NCBI RefSeq assembly: GCF_965279055.1
Contig: NZ_OZ257125.1
Coordinates: 930,001-994,000 of the forward strand
Reading direction: 5' to 3'
Source of the DNA: Hydrocarboniphaga sp965279055
Lineage (GTDB): Bacteria; Pseudomonadota; Gammaproteobacteria; Nevskiales; Nevskiaceae
Length of the DNA stretch: 64,000 bases
Shown: piece after piece, positions 1 to 8,818 of the stretch
Numbering within the stretch: the first letter of the stretch is position 1
How the letters are laid out: each line of letters starts with the position of its first letter
The notes under the pieces: generated by a model
Seen by the model: only the letters and a program-made list of their open reading frames with translations
Told to the model about the DNA's origin: nothing
Databases searched by the model: none
Program-made: the position numbers and the translations under genes

Positions 1-427
1 TCGGCTCGCGCAGGTCCGGCAACAGCGAGCCGATCCGCACGTGGAAGCCGGCTTTCTGGATCAGGTCGTGCAGCGTCGCGACGTTTTCCAGATAGAACTT
101 GTTGCGCGTATGGTTCTCGGGCACCAGCAGCAGGCTGGTCGCGGTCGGGCAGACGCGCTCGACCGCGGACTGGATCGCCTGCACGCAGACGCTCTCGAAT
201 TCCGGGTTCAGGTTGTTGAAGCCGCCCGGGAACAGGTTGGTGTCCACCGGCGCGAGCTTGAAGCCGGCGTTGCGCAGGTCCACCGAGCAATAGAACGGCG
301 GCGCGGTCTGGTGCCACTGGCTGCGGAACCAGGCCTCGATGTCGGCGGACTTCTGCAGCAGCTGCGTCTCGAAAGTCAGCAGCGGAGAAGTGTTGCCGCT
401 GGTCAGGGCGGGAGCGTCGTCGGCCAT
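1..427 (-). CDS. gshA: Glutamate-cysteine ligase, GshA (PF08886) type, N-terminal part
   Basis: This is the first 142 codons of a reverse-strand gene whose 3' end runs off the window. The product would join glutamate and cysteine, the first step of glutathione synthesis in the cytoplasm. The visible part carries stretches typical of the Acidithiobacillus-type GshA family: a segment reading WFRSQW, then PFYCSVDLRNAGFKLAPVD, NLFPGGFNNL and LVPENHTRN. This family is unrelated in sequence to E. coli GshA. The start is the ATG at 427, giving MADDAPAL. It is divergent from fdxA across a 182-bp gap. The family call is from memory of its motifs; the missing C-terminus prevents a length check. Confidence 0.85.
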   Translation of the reverse strand, partial: MADDAPALTSGNTSPLLTFETQLLQKSADIEAWFRSQWHQTAPPFYCSVDLRNAGFKLAPVDTNLFPGGFNNLNPEFESVCVQAIQSAVERVCPTATSLLLVPENHTRNKFYLENVATLHDLIQKAGFHVRIGSLLPDLREP

Positions 428-609
428 GTCACGATCCGTAAAGAGGTGTTGCGGACGCGCATGGTAACTCCGCCGCTGTCGCGCCGCCGAAAGGGCCCGC
501 CCGTGCCGCCCATCGTCCGGATGGAGGGCTAGGCTGCGACGGCTTCGGCTACAATGCGCGGCGCTACGCCATCATTCCCAGCCTTCCCCCCGGACTCCCA
601 GCTCGCGCC

Positions 610-933
610 ATGACCTTTGTCGTCACAGAAAACTGCATCAAGTGCAAATACACGGACTGCGTCGAGGTTTGCCCGGTCGACTGCTTCCATGAGGGCCCGA
701 ACTTCCTGGTGATCGACCCGGAAGAATGTATCGACTGCACGCTGTGCGAGCCCGAGTGCCCGGCCGAGGCGATCTTTGCCGAGGACGATCTGCCCGAGAA
801 CCAGGCCGAGTTCAAGAAACTCAACGCCGAGCTGACCAAGCTGTGGCCGGTGATCACCGAAAAGCAGGAAATGCCCGCCGACGCCAAGGACTGGGACGGC
901 AAGCCGGACAAGATCAAGCTGCTGCAGCGCTAG
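610..933 (+). CDS. fdxA: 7Fe ferredoxin FdxA (3Fe-4S/4Fe-4S)
   Basis: A 107-residue cytoplasmic electron carrier of the Azotobacter FdI type. Cysteines 9, 12, 17, 21 and 25, then the later ECIDCTLCEPECP block, match the ligand pattern of one 3Fe-4S and one 4Fe-4S cluster. The acidic body and the C-terminal tail ending KIKLLQR are also typical of FdxA, and the length is normal. It stands alone between divergent gshA and the downstream GreB-like gene, with a REP-like palindrome and a T-run right after the stop. The electron partner cannot be told from the sequence. Confidence 0.95.
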   Translation: MTFVVTENCIKCKYTDCVEVCPVDCFHEGPNFLVIDPEECIDCTLCEPECPAEAIFAEDDLPENQAEFKKLNAELTKLWPVITEKQEMPADAKDWDGKPDKIKLLQR

Positions 934-941
934 TTTTTTTG

Positions 942-1048
942 CCTTCTCCCTCTGGGAGAAGGTGCCCCGAAGGGGCGGATGAGGGTGTCCGGCCAGGCGC
1001 GAACCTGCGACGCCCTCACCCCTGCCGCACTCACGGAGGGGAGGGGGT
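942..1048. repeat. REP-like intergenic palindrome
   Basis: Between fdxA and the next gene lies a hairpin (942-962, arms CCTTCTCCC and GGGAGAAGG), then GGTGCCCCGAAGGGGCGG, then a second G-rich arm near 1037-1048. The same layout recurs at 28859-28966, 38828-38935 and 42084-42202, which marks a dispersed repeat family. After the T7 run behind the fdxA stop it may also help end transcription. Confidence 0.7.
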
Positions 1049-1087
1049 TTCCATTGAACCTTCGGCATCGGTCGCGCTCAGTTGTGC

Positions 1088-1585
1088 ATGAGCCGCGCCT
1101 TCGTCAAGGAAACCGACACGCCGCCGGACACCGCCGGCGACCTGCCGCTGAGCCCGCATCCCAACTATGTGACCCCGCGCGGCCTGCGCCTGCTGCGCGA
1201 GCGCTTCGACGCGGCCGAGCGCCGTCTGGCGCTGGTGGCCGACGCGCCGATACATGCCGGCGAGCGCTCCAGCCTGCAGCGCGAGCTGCGCTGGCTGCAG
1301 GCACGGCTGCTGGCGGCGATCGAGGTCGCGCACGATCCGGATCACCGGCCGGAGCGGGTCGCCTTCGGCACCAGCGTCGACCTGGTCGAAGTGGAATCCG
1401 GCGCCGAGCACCGTTACCAGATCGTCGGTGAGGACGAGGCCGACCCGGCGCGTGGGCGGCTCAGCTGGGTCGCGCCGCTGGCCCGTGCCGTCAACGGCGC
1501 GCAGCGCGGCGACATCGTCAGCTGGCCGCGGCCGGCCGGCGATCGCGACGTTCAAATTGCGGACATCGGCGTCACGGACAATTGA
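1088..1585 (+). CDS. GreA/GreB-family transcription elongation factor-like protein
   Basis: A 165-residue protein starting MSRAFVKE, the usual N-terminus of GreB and GreB-like proteins, followed by NYVTPRGLRLLRERF and a coiled-coil-like stretch (about residues 30-80), then a C-terminal FKBP-like part containing VAFGTSVDLVEVE and RYQIVGEDEAD. Proteins of this family enter the RNA polymerase secondary channel and stimulate transcript cleavage. The acidic coiled-coil tip seems weaker than in classical GreB, so it may be a GreB-like paralogue. The ATG at 1088 is preferred over a TTG six bases upstream because it gives the family N-terminus. Confidence 0.8.
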   Translation: MSRAFVKETDTPPDTAGDLPLSPHPNYVTPRGLRLLRERFDAAERRLALVADAPIHAGERSSLQRELRWLQARLLAAIEVAHDPDHRPERVAFGTSVDLVEVESGAEHRYQIVGEDEADPARGRLSWVAPLARAVNGAQRGDIVSWPRPAGDRDVQIADIGVTDN

Positions 1586-1660
1586 GCGGGTCGCAGACCG
1601 GCCTGCGAAGATCGGCGGCGCCGGCTGATCGACGGCATTGGAAATTGCGATCGAAATAAG

Positions 1661-1703
1661 TGACCGGTCAGTCTTGTCGATCGGGCCTTTAATTATCGAT
1701 AAT
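1661..1703. promoter_or_regulatory. Two palindromes before the RND operon, possible operators
   Basis: In the 170-bp gap before the efflux operon are two perfect palindromes: TGACCGGTCA at 1661-1670 and ATTATCGATAAT at 1692-1703. The second lies in the only AT-rich patch of the gap, where a promoter would be expected. Either could bind the GntR-family protein encoded at the end of the operon. That link is inference. Confidence 0.45.
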
Positions 1704-1755
1704 CGATGATCAAACGGGCTGTCTTCAGCCCTGCCGCCGTCAGGAAGACTGCCTC

Positions 1756-4700
1756 ATGTGGATTGTCCGTATCGCGCTGGACCGGCCGTACACGTTTATC
1801 GTCCTCGCCATCCTGCTGCCGCTGCTCGGCGCGCTGGTGGTCATCGGCACCCCGATCAAGCCGGGCATGGCCACCGACATCTTTCCGGACATCCGCATCC
1901 CGGTGATCGGCGTGGTCTACAGCTACACCGGCCTGCCGCCGGACGAGATGTCGGGGCGCATCACCAGCAACTTCGAGCGGCCGGTGACGACCATCGTCAA
2001 CGACGTCGAGCATGTCGAGTCCACCGCGTATCCGGGTGTCACCGTGATCAAGGTGTTCTTCCAGCCGGGCGTCGACATCAACCTGGCGATGGCGCAGGTC
2101 ACCGCGTTTGCGCAGACCACCTTGCGCAACATGCCCAGTGGCGTGCAGCCGCCGCTGGTGCTCAAGTACAACGCCTCGACGGTGCCGATTCTGCAGCTGG
2201 CGCTGTCGTCGGTGAAGCTCGGCGAATCCGAGCTGTTCGACTTCGGCAACTCCTTCATTCGCGCGCAGCTGGCGACCGTCGCCGGCGCCTCGATTCCGTT
2301 CCCGTTCGGCGGCGCGCAGCGCCAGGTGATGGTCGATCTGGAGCCGCAGAAGCTGCGCGCGCAGGGCCTGACGCCGAGTGACGTCAACATCGCGATCGGC
2401 AACCAGAATCTGATCATTCCGTCCGGCTCGCAGAAGATCGGCAACACCGAATACAACATCAAGCTCAATGCCAGCCCGCTGGAGATCAACGGCCTCAACG
2501 ATCTGCCGCTGCGCAACGTCAACGGCACCGTCACCTATCTGCGCGATGTCGCGCACGTGCATGACGGCCATCCGCCGCAGACCAACGTCGTGCGCGTCAA
2601 CGGCCAGCGCGCGGTGCTGATGACGATCCAGAAAACCGGTTCGGCGTCGACACTCAACATCGTCAACACGATCAAGGAACGCCTGCCGTTCATTCGCGAG
2701 CAGCTACCCGAGGGCGCGGAAATCAATGCCACCGGCGACCAGTCGGTGTTCGTGAAAGCCGCGGTCAAGGGCGTGGTCACCGAAGGCCTGATCGCGGCGG
2801 CGCTGACCGCGCTGATGATCCTGCTGTTCCTCGGCAGCTGGCGCAGCACGCTGATCATCACCATCTCGATTCCGCTGGCGATCATCAGCTCGATCCTGGC
2901 GCTGAATGCGCTGGGCGAGACCATCAACATCATGACGCTCGGCGGCTTGGCGCTGGCGGTCGGCATCCTGGTCGACGACGCGACGGTGACGATCGAGAAC
3001 ATCAACCGCTTCCTCGAAGAAGGCAAAGATGTCGAAGAGGCGATCGTCGAGGGCTCGCAGCAGATCGTGATTCCGGCGCTGGTGTCGACGCTGGCGATCT
3101 GCATCGTGTTCGTGCCGATGTTCCTGCTGTCCGGCGTCGCGCGTTACCTGTTCGTGCCGCTGGCCGAGGCGGTGGTGTTCGCGATGCTGGCGTCCTTCAT
3201 CCTGTCGCGCACGCTGGTGCCGACCTTGGCGAAATACTGGCTGCAGAAGCACGAGCCGCATGGTGAAGGCCAGCCGCCACATCGCAATGCCGCGCAGCGT
3301 TTCCAGGCCGGTTTCGAGGCGCGCTTCGAGAAGATCCGCGATCGCTATCACGGCATTCTGACGTCGACGATGGAGCATCGCGGCCTGTTCATCGGCGTGT
3401 TCCTCGGCGCGATGATCCTGTCGACGCTGCTGTTTCCGACGCTGGGTCGCAATTTCTTCCCGGCGATCGACGCCGGCCAGATGAAGCTGCACGTGCGCGC
3501 GCCCAGCGGCACGCGCGTCGAGGAAACCGCGGTGCTGGTGGATCACGTCGAAAGCGAAATCCGCCGCGTGATTCCGCCGAGCGAAATCGAGAGCATGGTC
3601 GACAACATCGGCCTGCCGTCGTCGGGCATCAACCTGACCTACAGCAACTCCGGACAGATCGGTTCCGGCGATGCCGACATTCTCGTGCAGCTCAAGGAAG
3701 GCCACGGCCCGACAGCCGATTACGTGCGCGAACTGCGCAAGATCCTGCCGGCGAAGTTCACCGGCAGCACCTTCTCTTTCCTGCCGGCCGACATCGTCAG
3801 CCAGATTCTGAACTTCGGCCTGCCGTCGCCGATCAACGTGCAGATTTCCGGCAACAGTCCGGAGAATCGCGAGCTGGCCAACAAGCTGCTCGAACAATTG
3901 CGCCACGTGCCGGGCCTGGTCGATCTGCGCATCCAGCAGCCGAACAACCAGCCGGAGCTGCGCATCGCCACCGACCGCGCCCGCAGCGAGCAGCTCGGCC
4001 TGTCGCAACGTGACATCGCCGGCAACCTGCTGATCGCGCTGTCCGGCAGCCTGCAGACCTCGCCGACGTTCTGGCTCAATCCGAAGACCGGTATCCAGTA
4101 CCCGATCGTCACGCAGACGCCGCAGCATCGCCTGTCGTCGCTGCAGGATCTGCAGAACCTGCCGGTCGGCGCATCGGCCAGCGGCGGCGGCGATCCGCAG
4201 ATTCTCGGCGGCCTGGCGACGATACAGCGCGGCTTCGGCCCGGTGATCGTCAGCAAGTACGACGCGCAGAACGTGATCGAAATCTACGGCTCGGTGCAGG
4301 ACCGCGATCTCGGCAGCGTCGGCAAGGACATCGACCGCATCGTCAAGGTCGCCAGCGAGCATCTGCCCAAGGGCACGCGCATTACCTCGCGCGGCCAGTT
4401 GCTGACGATGCAGGAATCCTTCACCGGCCTGCTGATCGGCCTGGTCGGCGCGATCGTGCTGGTGTACCTGCTGATCGTGGTCAATTTCCAGAGCTGGCTG
4501 GATCCTTTCATCATCATCAGCGCGCTGCCGGCAGCGATCGCCGGCATTGCCTGGATGCTGTTCATCACCGGCACGACCTTGTCGGTGCCGGCGCTGACCG
4601 GCGCGATCATGTGCATGGGCGTAGCCACCGCAAACTCGATCCTGATGGTCAGCTTCGCGCGTGAACGCCTGGCCGCGGGCGCGAGCGCGCTGCAGGCGGC

Positions 4701-4935
4701 GCTGGACGCCGGTTTCACGCGTTTCCGTCCGGTGCTGATGACCGCGCTGGCGATGATCATCGGCATGATGCCGATGGCGCTGGGCGTCGGCGAAGGCGGC
4801 GAGCAGAACGCGCCGCTGGGCCGCGCGGTGATCGGCGGCCTGCTGCTGGCGACGGTGGCGACCCTGCTGTTCGTGCCCACGGTTTTTGCGCTGCTGCACG
4901 GGCGCCGCGAAGCACGCGAGGCCGCCCGTGCCTGA
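1756..4935 (+). CDS. RND-family efflux pump, inner-membrane transporter (AcrB/HAE1 superfamily)
   Basis: A 1059-residue pump subunit. It shows the RND plan: an N-terminal membrane helix (about residues 8-30), a large periplasmic loop, a block of helices near 340-500 including the LGGLALAVGILVDDATVTIEN signature with paired Asp, a second periplasmic loop, and a C-terminal helix block (about 880-1050). Such pumps use the proton gradient to expel drugs or solvents through a tripartite channel. It is first in an operon with an adaptor, an outer-membrane channel and a GntR regulator. The substrate is unknown. The ATG at 1756 gives a short cytoplasmic tail before helix 1. Confidence 0.93.
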   Translation: MWIVRIALDRPYTFIVLAILLPLLGALVVIGTPIKPGMATDIFPDIRIPVIGVVYSYTGLPPDEMSGRITSNFERPVTTIVNDVEHVESTAYPGVTVIKVFFQPGVDINLAMAQVTAFAQTTLRNMPSGVQPPLVLKYNASTVPILQLALSSVKLGESELFDFGNSFIRAQLATVAGASIPFPFGGAQRQVMVDLEPQKLRAQGLTPSDVNIAIGNQNLIIPSGSQKIGNTEYNIKLNASPLEINGLNDLPLRNVNGTVTYLRDVAHVHDGHPPQTNVVRVNGQRAVLMTIQKTGSASTLNIVNTIKERLPFIREQLPEGAEINATGDQSVFVKAAVKGVVTEGLIAAALTALMILLFLGSWRSTLIITISIPLAIISSILALNALGETINIMTLGGLALAVGILVDDATVTIENINRFLEEGKDVEEAIVEGSQQIVIPALVSTLAICIVFVPMFLLSGVARYLFVPLAEAVVFAMLASFILSRTLVPTLAKYWLQKHEPHGEGQPPHRNAAQRFQAGFEARFEKIRDRYHGILTSTMEHRGLFIGVFLGAMILSTLLFPTLGRNFFPAIDAGQMKLHVRAPSGTRVEETAVLVDHVESEIRRVIPPSEIESMVDNIGLPSSGINLTYSNSGQIGSGDADILVQLKEGHGPTADYVRELRKILPAKFTGSTFSFLPADIVSQILNFGLPSPINVQISGNSPENRELANKLLEQLRHVPGLVDLRIQQPNNQPELRIATDRARSEQLGLSQRDIAGNLLIALSGSLQTSPTFWLNPKTGIQYPIVTQTPQHRLSSLQDLQNLPVGASASGGGDPQILGGLATIQRGFGPVIVSKYDAQNVIEIYGSVQDRDLGSVGKDIDRIVKVASEHLPKGTRITSRGQLLTMQESFTGLLIGLVGAIVLVYLLIVVNFQSWLDPFIIISALPAAIAGIAWMLFITGTTLSVPALTGAIMCMGVATANSILMVSFARERLAAGASALQAALDAGFTRFRPVLMTALAMIIGMMPMALGVGEGGEQNAPLGRAVIGGLLLATVATLLFVPTVFALLHGRREAREAARA

Positions 4936-4993
4936 TCCGAACCGACTCTCTCCTTCGTCTGATCGCCGTTACGCACCACCCAAGGAATCCGCG

Positions 4994-6208
4994 ATGCAAA
5001 GCTCAGCATTCACCGCCCTTCGTGCCCGCCGCCAGCGCGGCATGGCCAGAGTCGGCCTGATCATCGTGGTGGTGGCGGCGGTGCTGATCGCCTGGGGCCT
5101 GTATTCGCGCCATCGCGCGGCCGGCAAGCTCGAAGAGGCAACCGACGCGCAGATCGCGCAGCCGGTGCAGGTGGTCAAGCCGCAGGCCGCCGGCGGCGAT
5201 CTCGATCTGCTGCTGCCGGGCAATGTCCAGGCGCTGGCCGAGGCGCCGATCTATGCGCGCACCGACGGTTATCTGAAGCGCTGGCGGGTCGACATCGGCA
5301 CGCAGGTCAAGGCCGGGCAGGAGCTGGCCGAAATCGATGCGCCGGAACTCGATCAGCAGCTGCGCGCGGCGCAGGCCGATCTGGCCAGCGTCGAGGCCAA
5401 CGAGAAGATCGCGCAGGTCACCGCGGATCGCTGGCGCGATCTGCGCGAGAGCGATTCGGTGTCCAAGCAGGAGGCCGACGAAAAGATCGCGGCCGCCGCG
5501 GCCAGCTCGGCTTCGCTGAATGCGTCGCGCGCCGAAGTGCAGCGCCTGAAGGAGCTGACCGGCTACAAGAAAATCGTCGCGCCTTTCGACGGCGTGATCA
5601 CCGCGCGTAGCACCGACCTCGGCCGCCTGATCGGTGCCGGCAGCGGCGGCGGCGAGCTGTTCCGCATCGCCGACATGCGCTCGCTGCGCCTCTACGTCAA
5701 CGTGCCGCAGCAGTACGCGGCGGTGATGAAGGCCGGGCTGAATGCCGAGGTGCGCTTCCCGGACCGCCCAACCACGCCGGTGACGGCGTCGGTCGCGCGC
5801 ACGTCCGGCGCGCTCGATGCGGGCTCGCGCACCTTGCTCGCCGAGCTCAAGGTCGACAACGCCGACGGCCTGCTGCTGCCCGGCGCGTATGCCGAGGTTC
5901 GCTTCAAGATTCCGGCGCAGGCGGGCGGCACGGCGCTACTGCTGCCGTCGAATACCTTGCTGTTCAACGGCTCCGGTCTGCGCGTCGCCACCGTCGGCAG
6001 TGATCAGAAAGTGGTGATGAAGAGCGTGCGTCTGGGCCGCGACCTCGGCACGCAGATCGAAGTGACCGATGGCGTGACCGCCGATGACCAGGTCGTGATC
6101 GCGCCTTCGGATTCGATGACCGACGGTATCCAGGTGCGCGTCGTGCAGCCTGATGCCAAGGCCGACGCCAAACCCGACGCGGCCAGGCCGGCGGAAGCCA
6201 AGTCGTGA
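4994..6208 (+). CDS. RND efflux periplasmic adaptor (membrane fusion protein)
   Basis: A 404-residue adaptor linking the pump to the outer-membrane channel. One N-terminal anchor helix (about residues 19-36, GLIIVVVAAVLIAWGLY) is followed by the biotinyl-lipoyl half PIYARTDGYLKRW, a helical hairpin (about 120-190), the second lipoyl half containing APFDGVITARSTDLG, and a beta-barrel region. The Lys/Ala/Asp-rich C-tail (DAKADAKPDAARPAE) is low complexity. The ATG at 4994, preceded by AAGGAATCC, gives a normal MFP start; an upstream in-frame start would overlap the pump gene. Its stop overlaps the next start. Confidence 0.92.
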   Translation: MQSSAFTALRARRQRGMARVGLIIVVVAAVLIAWGLYSRHRAAGKLEEATDAQIAQPVQVVKPQAAGGDLDLLLPGNVQALAEAPIYARTDGYLKRWRVDIGTQVKAGQELAEIDAPELDQQLRAAQADLASVEANEKIAQVTADRWRDLRESDSVSKQEADEKIAAAAASSASLNASRAEVQRLKELTGYKKIVAPFDGVITARSTDLGRLIGAGSGGGELFRIADMRSLRLYVNVPQQYAAVMKAGLNAEVRFPDRPTTPVTASVARTSGALDAGSRTLLAELKVDNADGLLLPGAYAEVRFKIPAQAGGTALLLPSNTLLFNGSGLRVATVGSDQKVVMKSVRLGRDLGTQIEVTDGVTADDQVVIAPSDSMTDGIQVRVVQPDAKADAKPDAARPAEAKS

Positions 6209-7695
6209 TCCGCCCCGTGTCGACACGCACGGCGTATCGGCTGACGCCGCTGCTGCTCGCGGCGCTGGCCTCGGCCTGCTCGCTGGCGCCGGAATACAAG
6301 GCGCCGGCCGCACCCCTCAGCGAGAACTTCAAGGAAGCCGCTGAACCGGTCGCCGGCTGGCAGCTGGCGCAGCCGGCGGATGCGGCGCCGCGCGGCAACT
6401 GGTGGGCGGTGTTCGCCGATCCCAAGCTCGACGAGTTGCAGGCGCAGCTGGCCAATGCGAGCCCCGATCTGCAGGCGGCGTTCGCGCGATACCAGCAGGC
6501 GCGTGCGCTGGCGCGGCAATCCGCGTCGTCGCTGTATCCGCAGCTCTCGGCCAACGCCGGCGCGACGCGCGCCAGCAGCTCGGCGAATGCGCCCGGCAAC
6601 GACGGCAACAGCAGCACCGGCAACGACCTGTTCGCATCGCTGAGCCTGAGTTGGGAAATCGACCTGTTCGGCCGGCTCGGCAATGCGCGCCGCGCCGCCG
6701 ATCGCCAGCTCGAAGCCAGCGCCGGCGATTTCGCGGCGCTGCAGCTGAGCCTGCAGGCGGAACTGGCGAGCCGCTACTACCAGCTGCGCGGCGCCGACGC
6801 GACGATCGCGCTGCTCGACGACAGCATCAAAGCCTACGAGCGCGCCTTGGAGCTGACCCGGAAGCGCTACGACGGCGGCATCGCCGCGGTCGCCGATGTC
6901 GACCAGGCCGAGACGACCTTGAACAGCACGCGCGCGCAGCTCGCCGCGGCGAAGCTGTCGCGCGCTCAGCTTGAGCATGCGATCGCCGTGCTGCTCGGCG
7001 TGTCGCCTTCGGAGTTTTCGCTGATGCCGGCCGAGTTCGTCGGTGAGCCGCCGATGGTCACGACCCGCCTGCCGTCGTCGCTGTTGCAGCGCCGTCCCGA
7101 CATCGCGTCGGCGGAGCGCCGCGTCGCGGCGGCGAACGCGAACATCGGCGTCGCCAACGCGGCCTGGTTTCCGATCTTCAGCTTCAGCGCGACCGGCGGC
7201 TACGAGGCGACCGGGACTTCCGACTGGTTCGATGCGCCGAGCCGTTACTGGTCGATCGGCCCGAGTGTCACCGCGCCGATACTCGACGGCGGCGCGCTGT
7301 CGTCGCTGCGCCGTCAGTCGCGCGCCGCTTATGACGAGTCTGTCGCGAACTATCGCAAGACCGTGCTGACCGCGTATCAGGAAGTCGAGGACAACCTGGC
7401 GGCGCTGCGTCATCTGGCCGACGAAGTCGCCGGCGACGAAGCGGCCGCCGCTGCCGCGCAACGCTCGGTGTTCCACGCCAACAAGCGCTACACCGCCGGC
7501 GTCGCGAGCTATCTGGAAGTGACGACGACGCAGACCGCGGCGCTGAGCGCGCAGCGCGACGCGCTCGACGCACGCGTGCGCCGCATCGACGCCGCGGTAC
7601 AGCTGGTGCGTGCGATGGGCGGTGGCTGGAACCTCGCGCAACTCGAAACCGCGGGTGACGCCGACGGCGACGCCGCGGTGGCAGCGCCGCAGTGA
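6205..7695 (+). CDS. RND efflux outer-membrane channel lipoprotein (OprM/NodT family)
   Basis: A 496-residue TolC-like outer-membrane factor. The N-terminus MIRPVSTRTAYRLTPLLLAA ends in a lipobox (LASAC), so it is probably a lipoprotein. Family marks include the GNWWAVFADPKLDEL segment, two OEP repeats, the LPSSLLQRRPDI block and the C-terminal QLVRAMGGGW. It starts with GTG at 6205, overlapping the adaptor stop by 4 bases (GTGA), a sign of coupled translation. It completes the tripartite pump. Confidence 0.93.
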   Translation: MIRPVSTRTAYRLTPLLLAALASACSLAPEYKAPAAPLSENFKEAAEPVAGWQLAQPADAAPRGNWWAVFADPKLDELQAQLANASPDLQAAFARYQQARALARQSASSLYPQLSANAGATRASSSANAPGNDGNSSTGNDLFASLSLSWEIDLFGRLGNARRAADRQLEASAGDFAALQLSLQAELASRYYQLRGADATIALLDDSIKAYERALELTRKRYDGGIAAVADVDQAETTLNSTRAQLAAAKLSRAQLEHAIAVLLGVSPSEFSLMPAEFVGEPPMVTTRLPSSLLQRRPDIASAERRVAAANANIGVANAAWFPIFSFSATGGYEATGTSDWFDAPSRYWSIGPSVTAPILDGGALSSLRRQSRAAYDESVANYRKTVLTAYQEVEDNLAALRHLADEVAGDEAAAAAAQRSVFHANKRYTAGVASYLEVTTTQTAALSAQRDALDARVRRIDAAVQLVRAMGGGWNLAQLETAGDADGDAAVAAPQ

Positions 7696-8393
7696 GAGCC
7701 GTCGTGCCGGCCGTGACCGCTGTCGCCTCCGGCGCGGACGCATTGCCGGGGCTGAACCGCGCCTGCATGCATTCGCGCATTCGCGATCTGCTGATTTCGC
7801 GCATCCTCGACGGCAGCTATCCGCCGGATTTCCGTTTCAAGGAACTCAGCCTGGCGCGCGAATTCAACGTCAGCCAGGCACCGGTACGCGAAGCCCTGCG
7901 CGAGCTGGTGGCGCTGGATCTGGTGGTGTCGGAGCCGTATCGGGGCACGCGCGTGCGCCCGTTCAATGTCCACGCCCTGCGCGAGGCCTACGAGCTGCGC
8001 TCGCTGATCGAGGCGCGTTGTGTCGAGCTGATCGTGCCTTGCGCGCCGTCGCTATGCGACGAGCTGGCGGTACTGCTGGAGCAGATGCGGATGACGATGG
8101 GCAATGCCGATCGCGACGCCCACGCCGTGGCGGCGCTGAAGTTTCACCGGCGCCTGGTGGTGGCCAGCGGCAATCAGACGTTTCTGCGCACCTGGGACAG
8201 CTTCATCTGGGACGTGCGTGCGCGCGTGGTGCTGCGCCGCATCGCCGACGCCGGGCGCGAGCTGACGCCGATGTATCCGCTGCACAAGTCGCTGCTCGAT
8301 CGCCTGTGCGACAACGACAGGCCGGGCGCCGCTGCCGCGATGCGCGCGATCTTCGAAGTCTTCATCGAGCTGTTCAGCGAGCAGGGTCCGTAA
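7692..8393 (+). CDS. GntR-family (FadR/FCD-type) transcriptional regulator
   Basis: A 233-residue DNA-binding protein. Winged-helix domain at about 25-95, with RFKELSLAREFNVSQAPVREALREL, is the GntR signature. The C-terminal helical domain (100-230), with LRSLIEARCVELIV and the metal-site-like FHRRLV, is of FCD type. GTG at 7692 overlaps the outer-membrane gene stop (GTGA), so it belongs to the efflux operon. A GntR regulator inside an RND operon is less usual than TetR or MarR. FCD domains bind small organic acids, so the pump may respond to such a ligand (inference). Confidence 0.85.
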   Translation: MRAVVPAVTAVASGADALPGLNRACMHSRIRDLLISRILDGSYPPDFRFKELSLAREFNVSQAPVREALRELVALDLVVSEPYRGTRVRPFNVHALREAYELRSLIEARCVELIVPCAPSLCDELAVLLEQMRMTMGNADRDAHAVAALKFHRRLVVASGNQTFLRTWDSFIWDVRARVVLRRIADAGRELTPMYPLHKSLLDRLCDNDRPGAAAAMRAIFEVFIELFSEQGP

Positions 8394-8432
8394 CCCGGGT
8401 GAAACCCGGGTTTGGACCCGGGCCGCTCGACC
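8394..8432. repeat. CCCGGG-rich short palindrome
   Basis: Right after the GntR gene lies the palindrome CCCGGGTGAAACCCGGG (8394-8410), followed by more ACCCGG units. The reverse complement of the same 17-mer occurs at 25908-25924 after dedA. Both sit between convergent genes. They may act as bidirectional terminators or be a small repeat family. Confidence 0.55.
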
Positions 8433-8435
8433 CGG

Positions 8436-8801
8436 CTATTTCTTGAGTAGCGATTTCAGATCCGCAAACGGGTTGCCGGTCGCCAGCGGCTTGCTTTCCG
8501 GTGTCGAGGTGTCGCCGCTGAAATCCTTGTAGCGCGAGTGCTCGTTGTCGTGGCAGTACACGCACAGCAGCTCCCAGTTGCTGCCGTCTTCCGGGTTGAA
8601 GTCGTGGTCGTGATTGCGGTGATGCACGGTCAGCTCGGTCAGGTTGACGCGAGTGAATTCGCGCATGCAGCGGCCGCAGATCCACGGGTACATCTTCAGC
8701 GCGCGCTCGCGATAGCCGAGGTTGCGCTGCTCGGAGGCGCGGCGCTGGTCGGCGACGATGCGGTCGAGCTTGGCGTGATCGATGGTCTTGTTGATCGGCA
8801 T
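8436..8801 (-). CDS. yajD: HNH endonuclease-family protein, YajD-like
   Basis: A 121-residue small HNH protein. Zinc-finger pairs CGRC and CVYC frame the nuclease core TELTVHHRNHDHDFNPEDGSN, which holds the catalytic His pair. The layout and length match YajD, a conserved gammaproteobacterial HNH protein of unknown role. The start at 8801 (MPINKTID) is chosen because upstream codons read through the RES gene. It begins 17 bp after the RES toxin stop and could be cotranscribed with that pair. Confidence 0.85.
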   Translation of the reverse strand: MPINKTIDHAKLDRIVADQRRASEQRNLGYRERALKMYPWICGRCMREFTRVNLTELTVHHRNHDHDFNPEDGSNWELLCVYCHDNEHSRYKDFSGDTSTPESKPLATGNPFADLKSLLKK

Positions 8802-8818
8802 GGCAGTGCTCGTGGTGT

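Noticed and set aside
2704..4899. Long antisense frame within the RND pump gene
   Set aside because: Low-complexity Arg/Gln/Asp text mirrored from the pump gene; no start context or domain.
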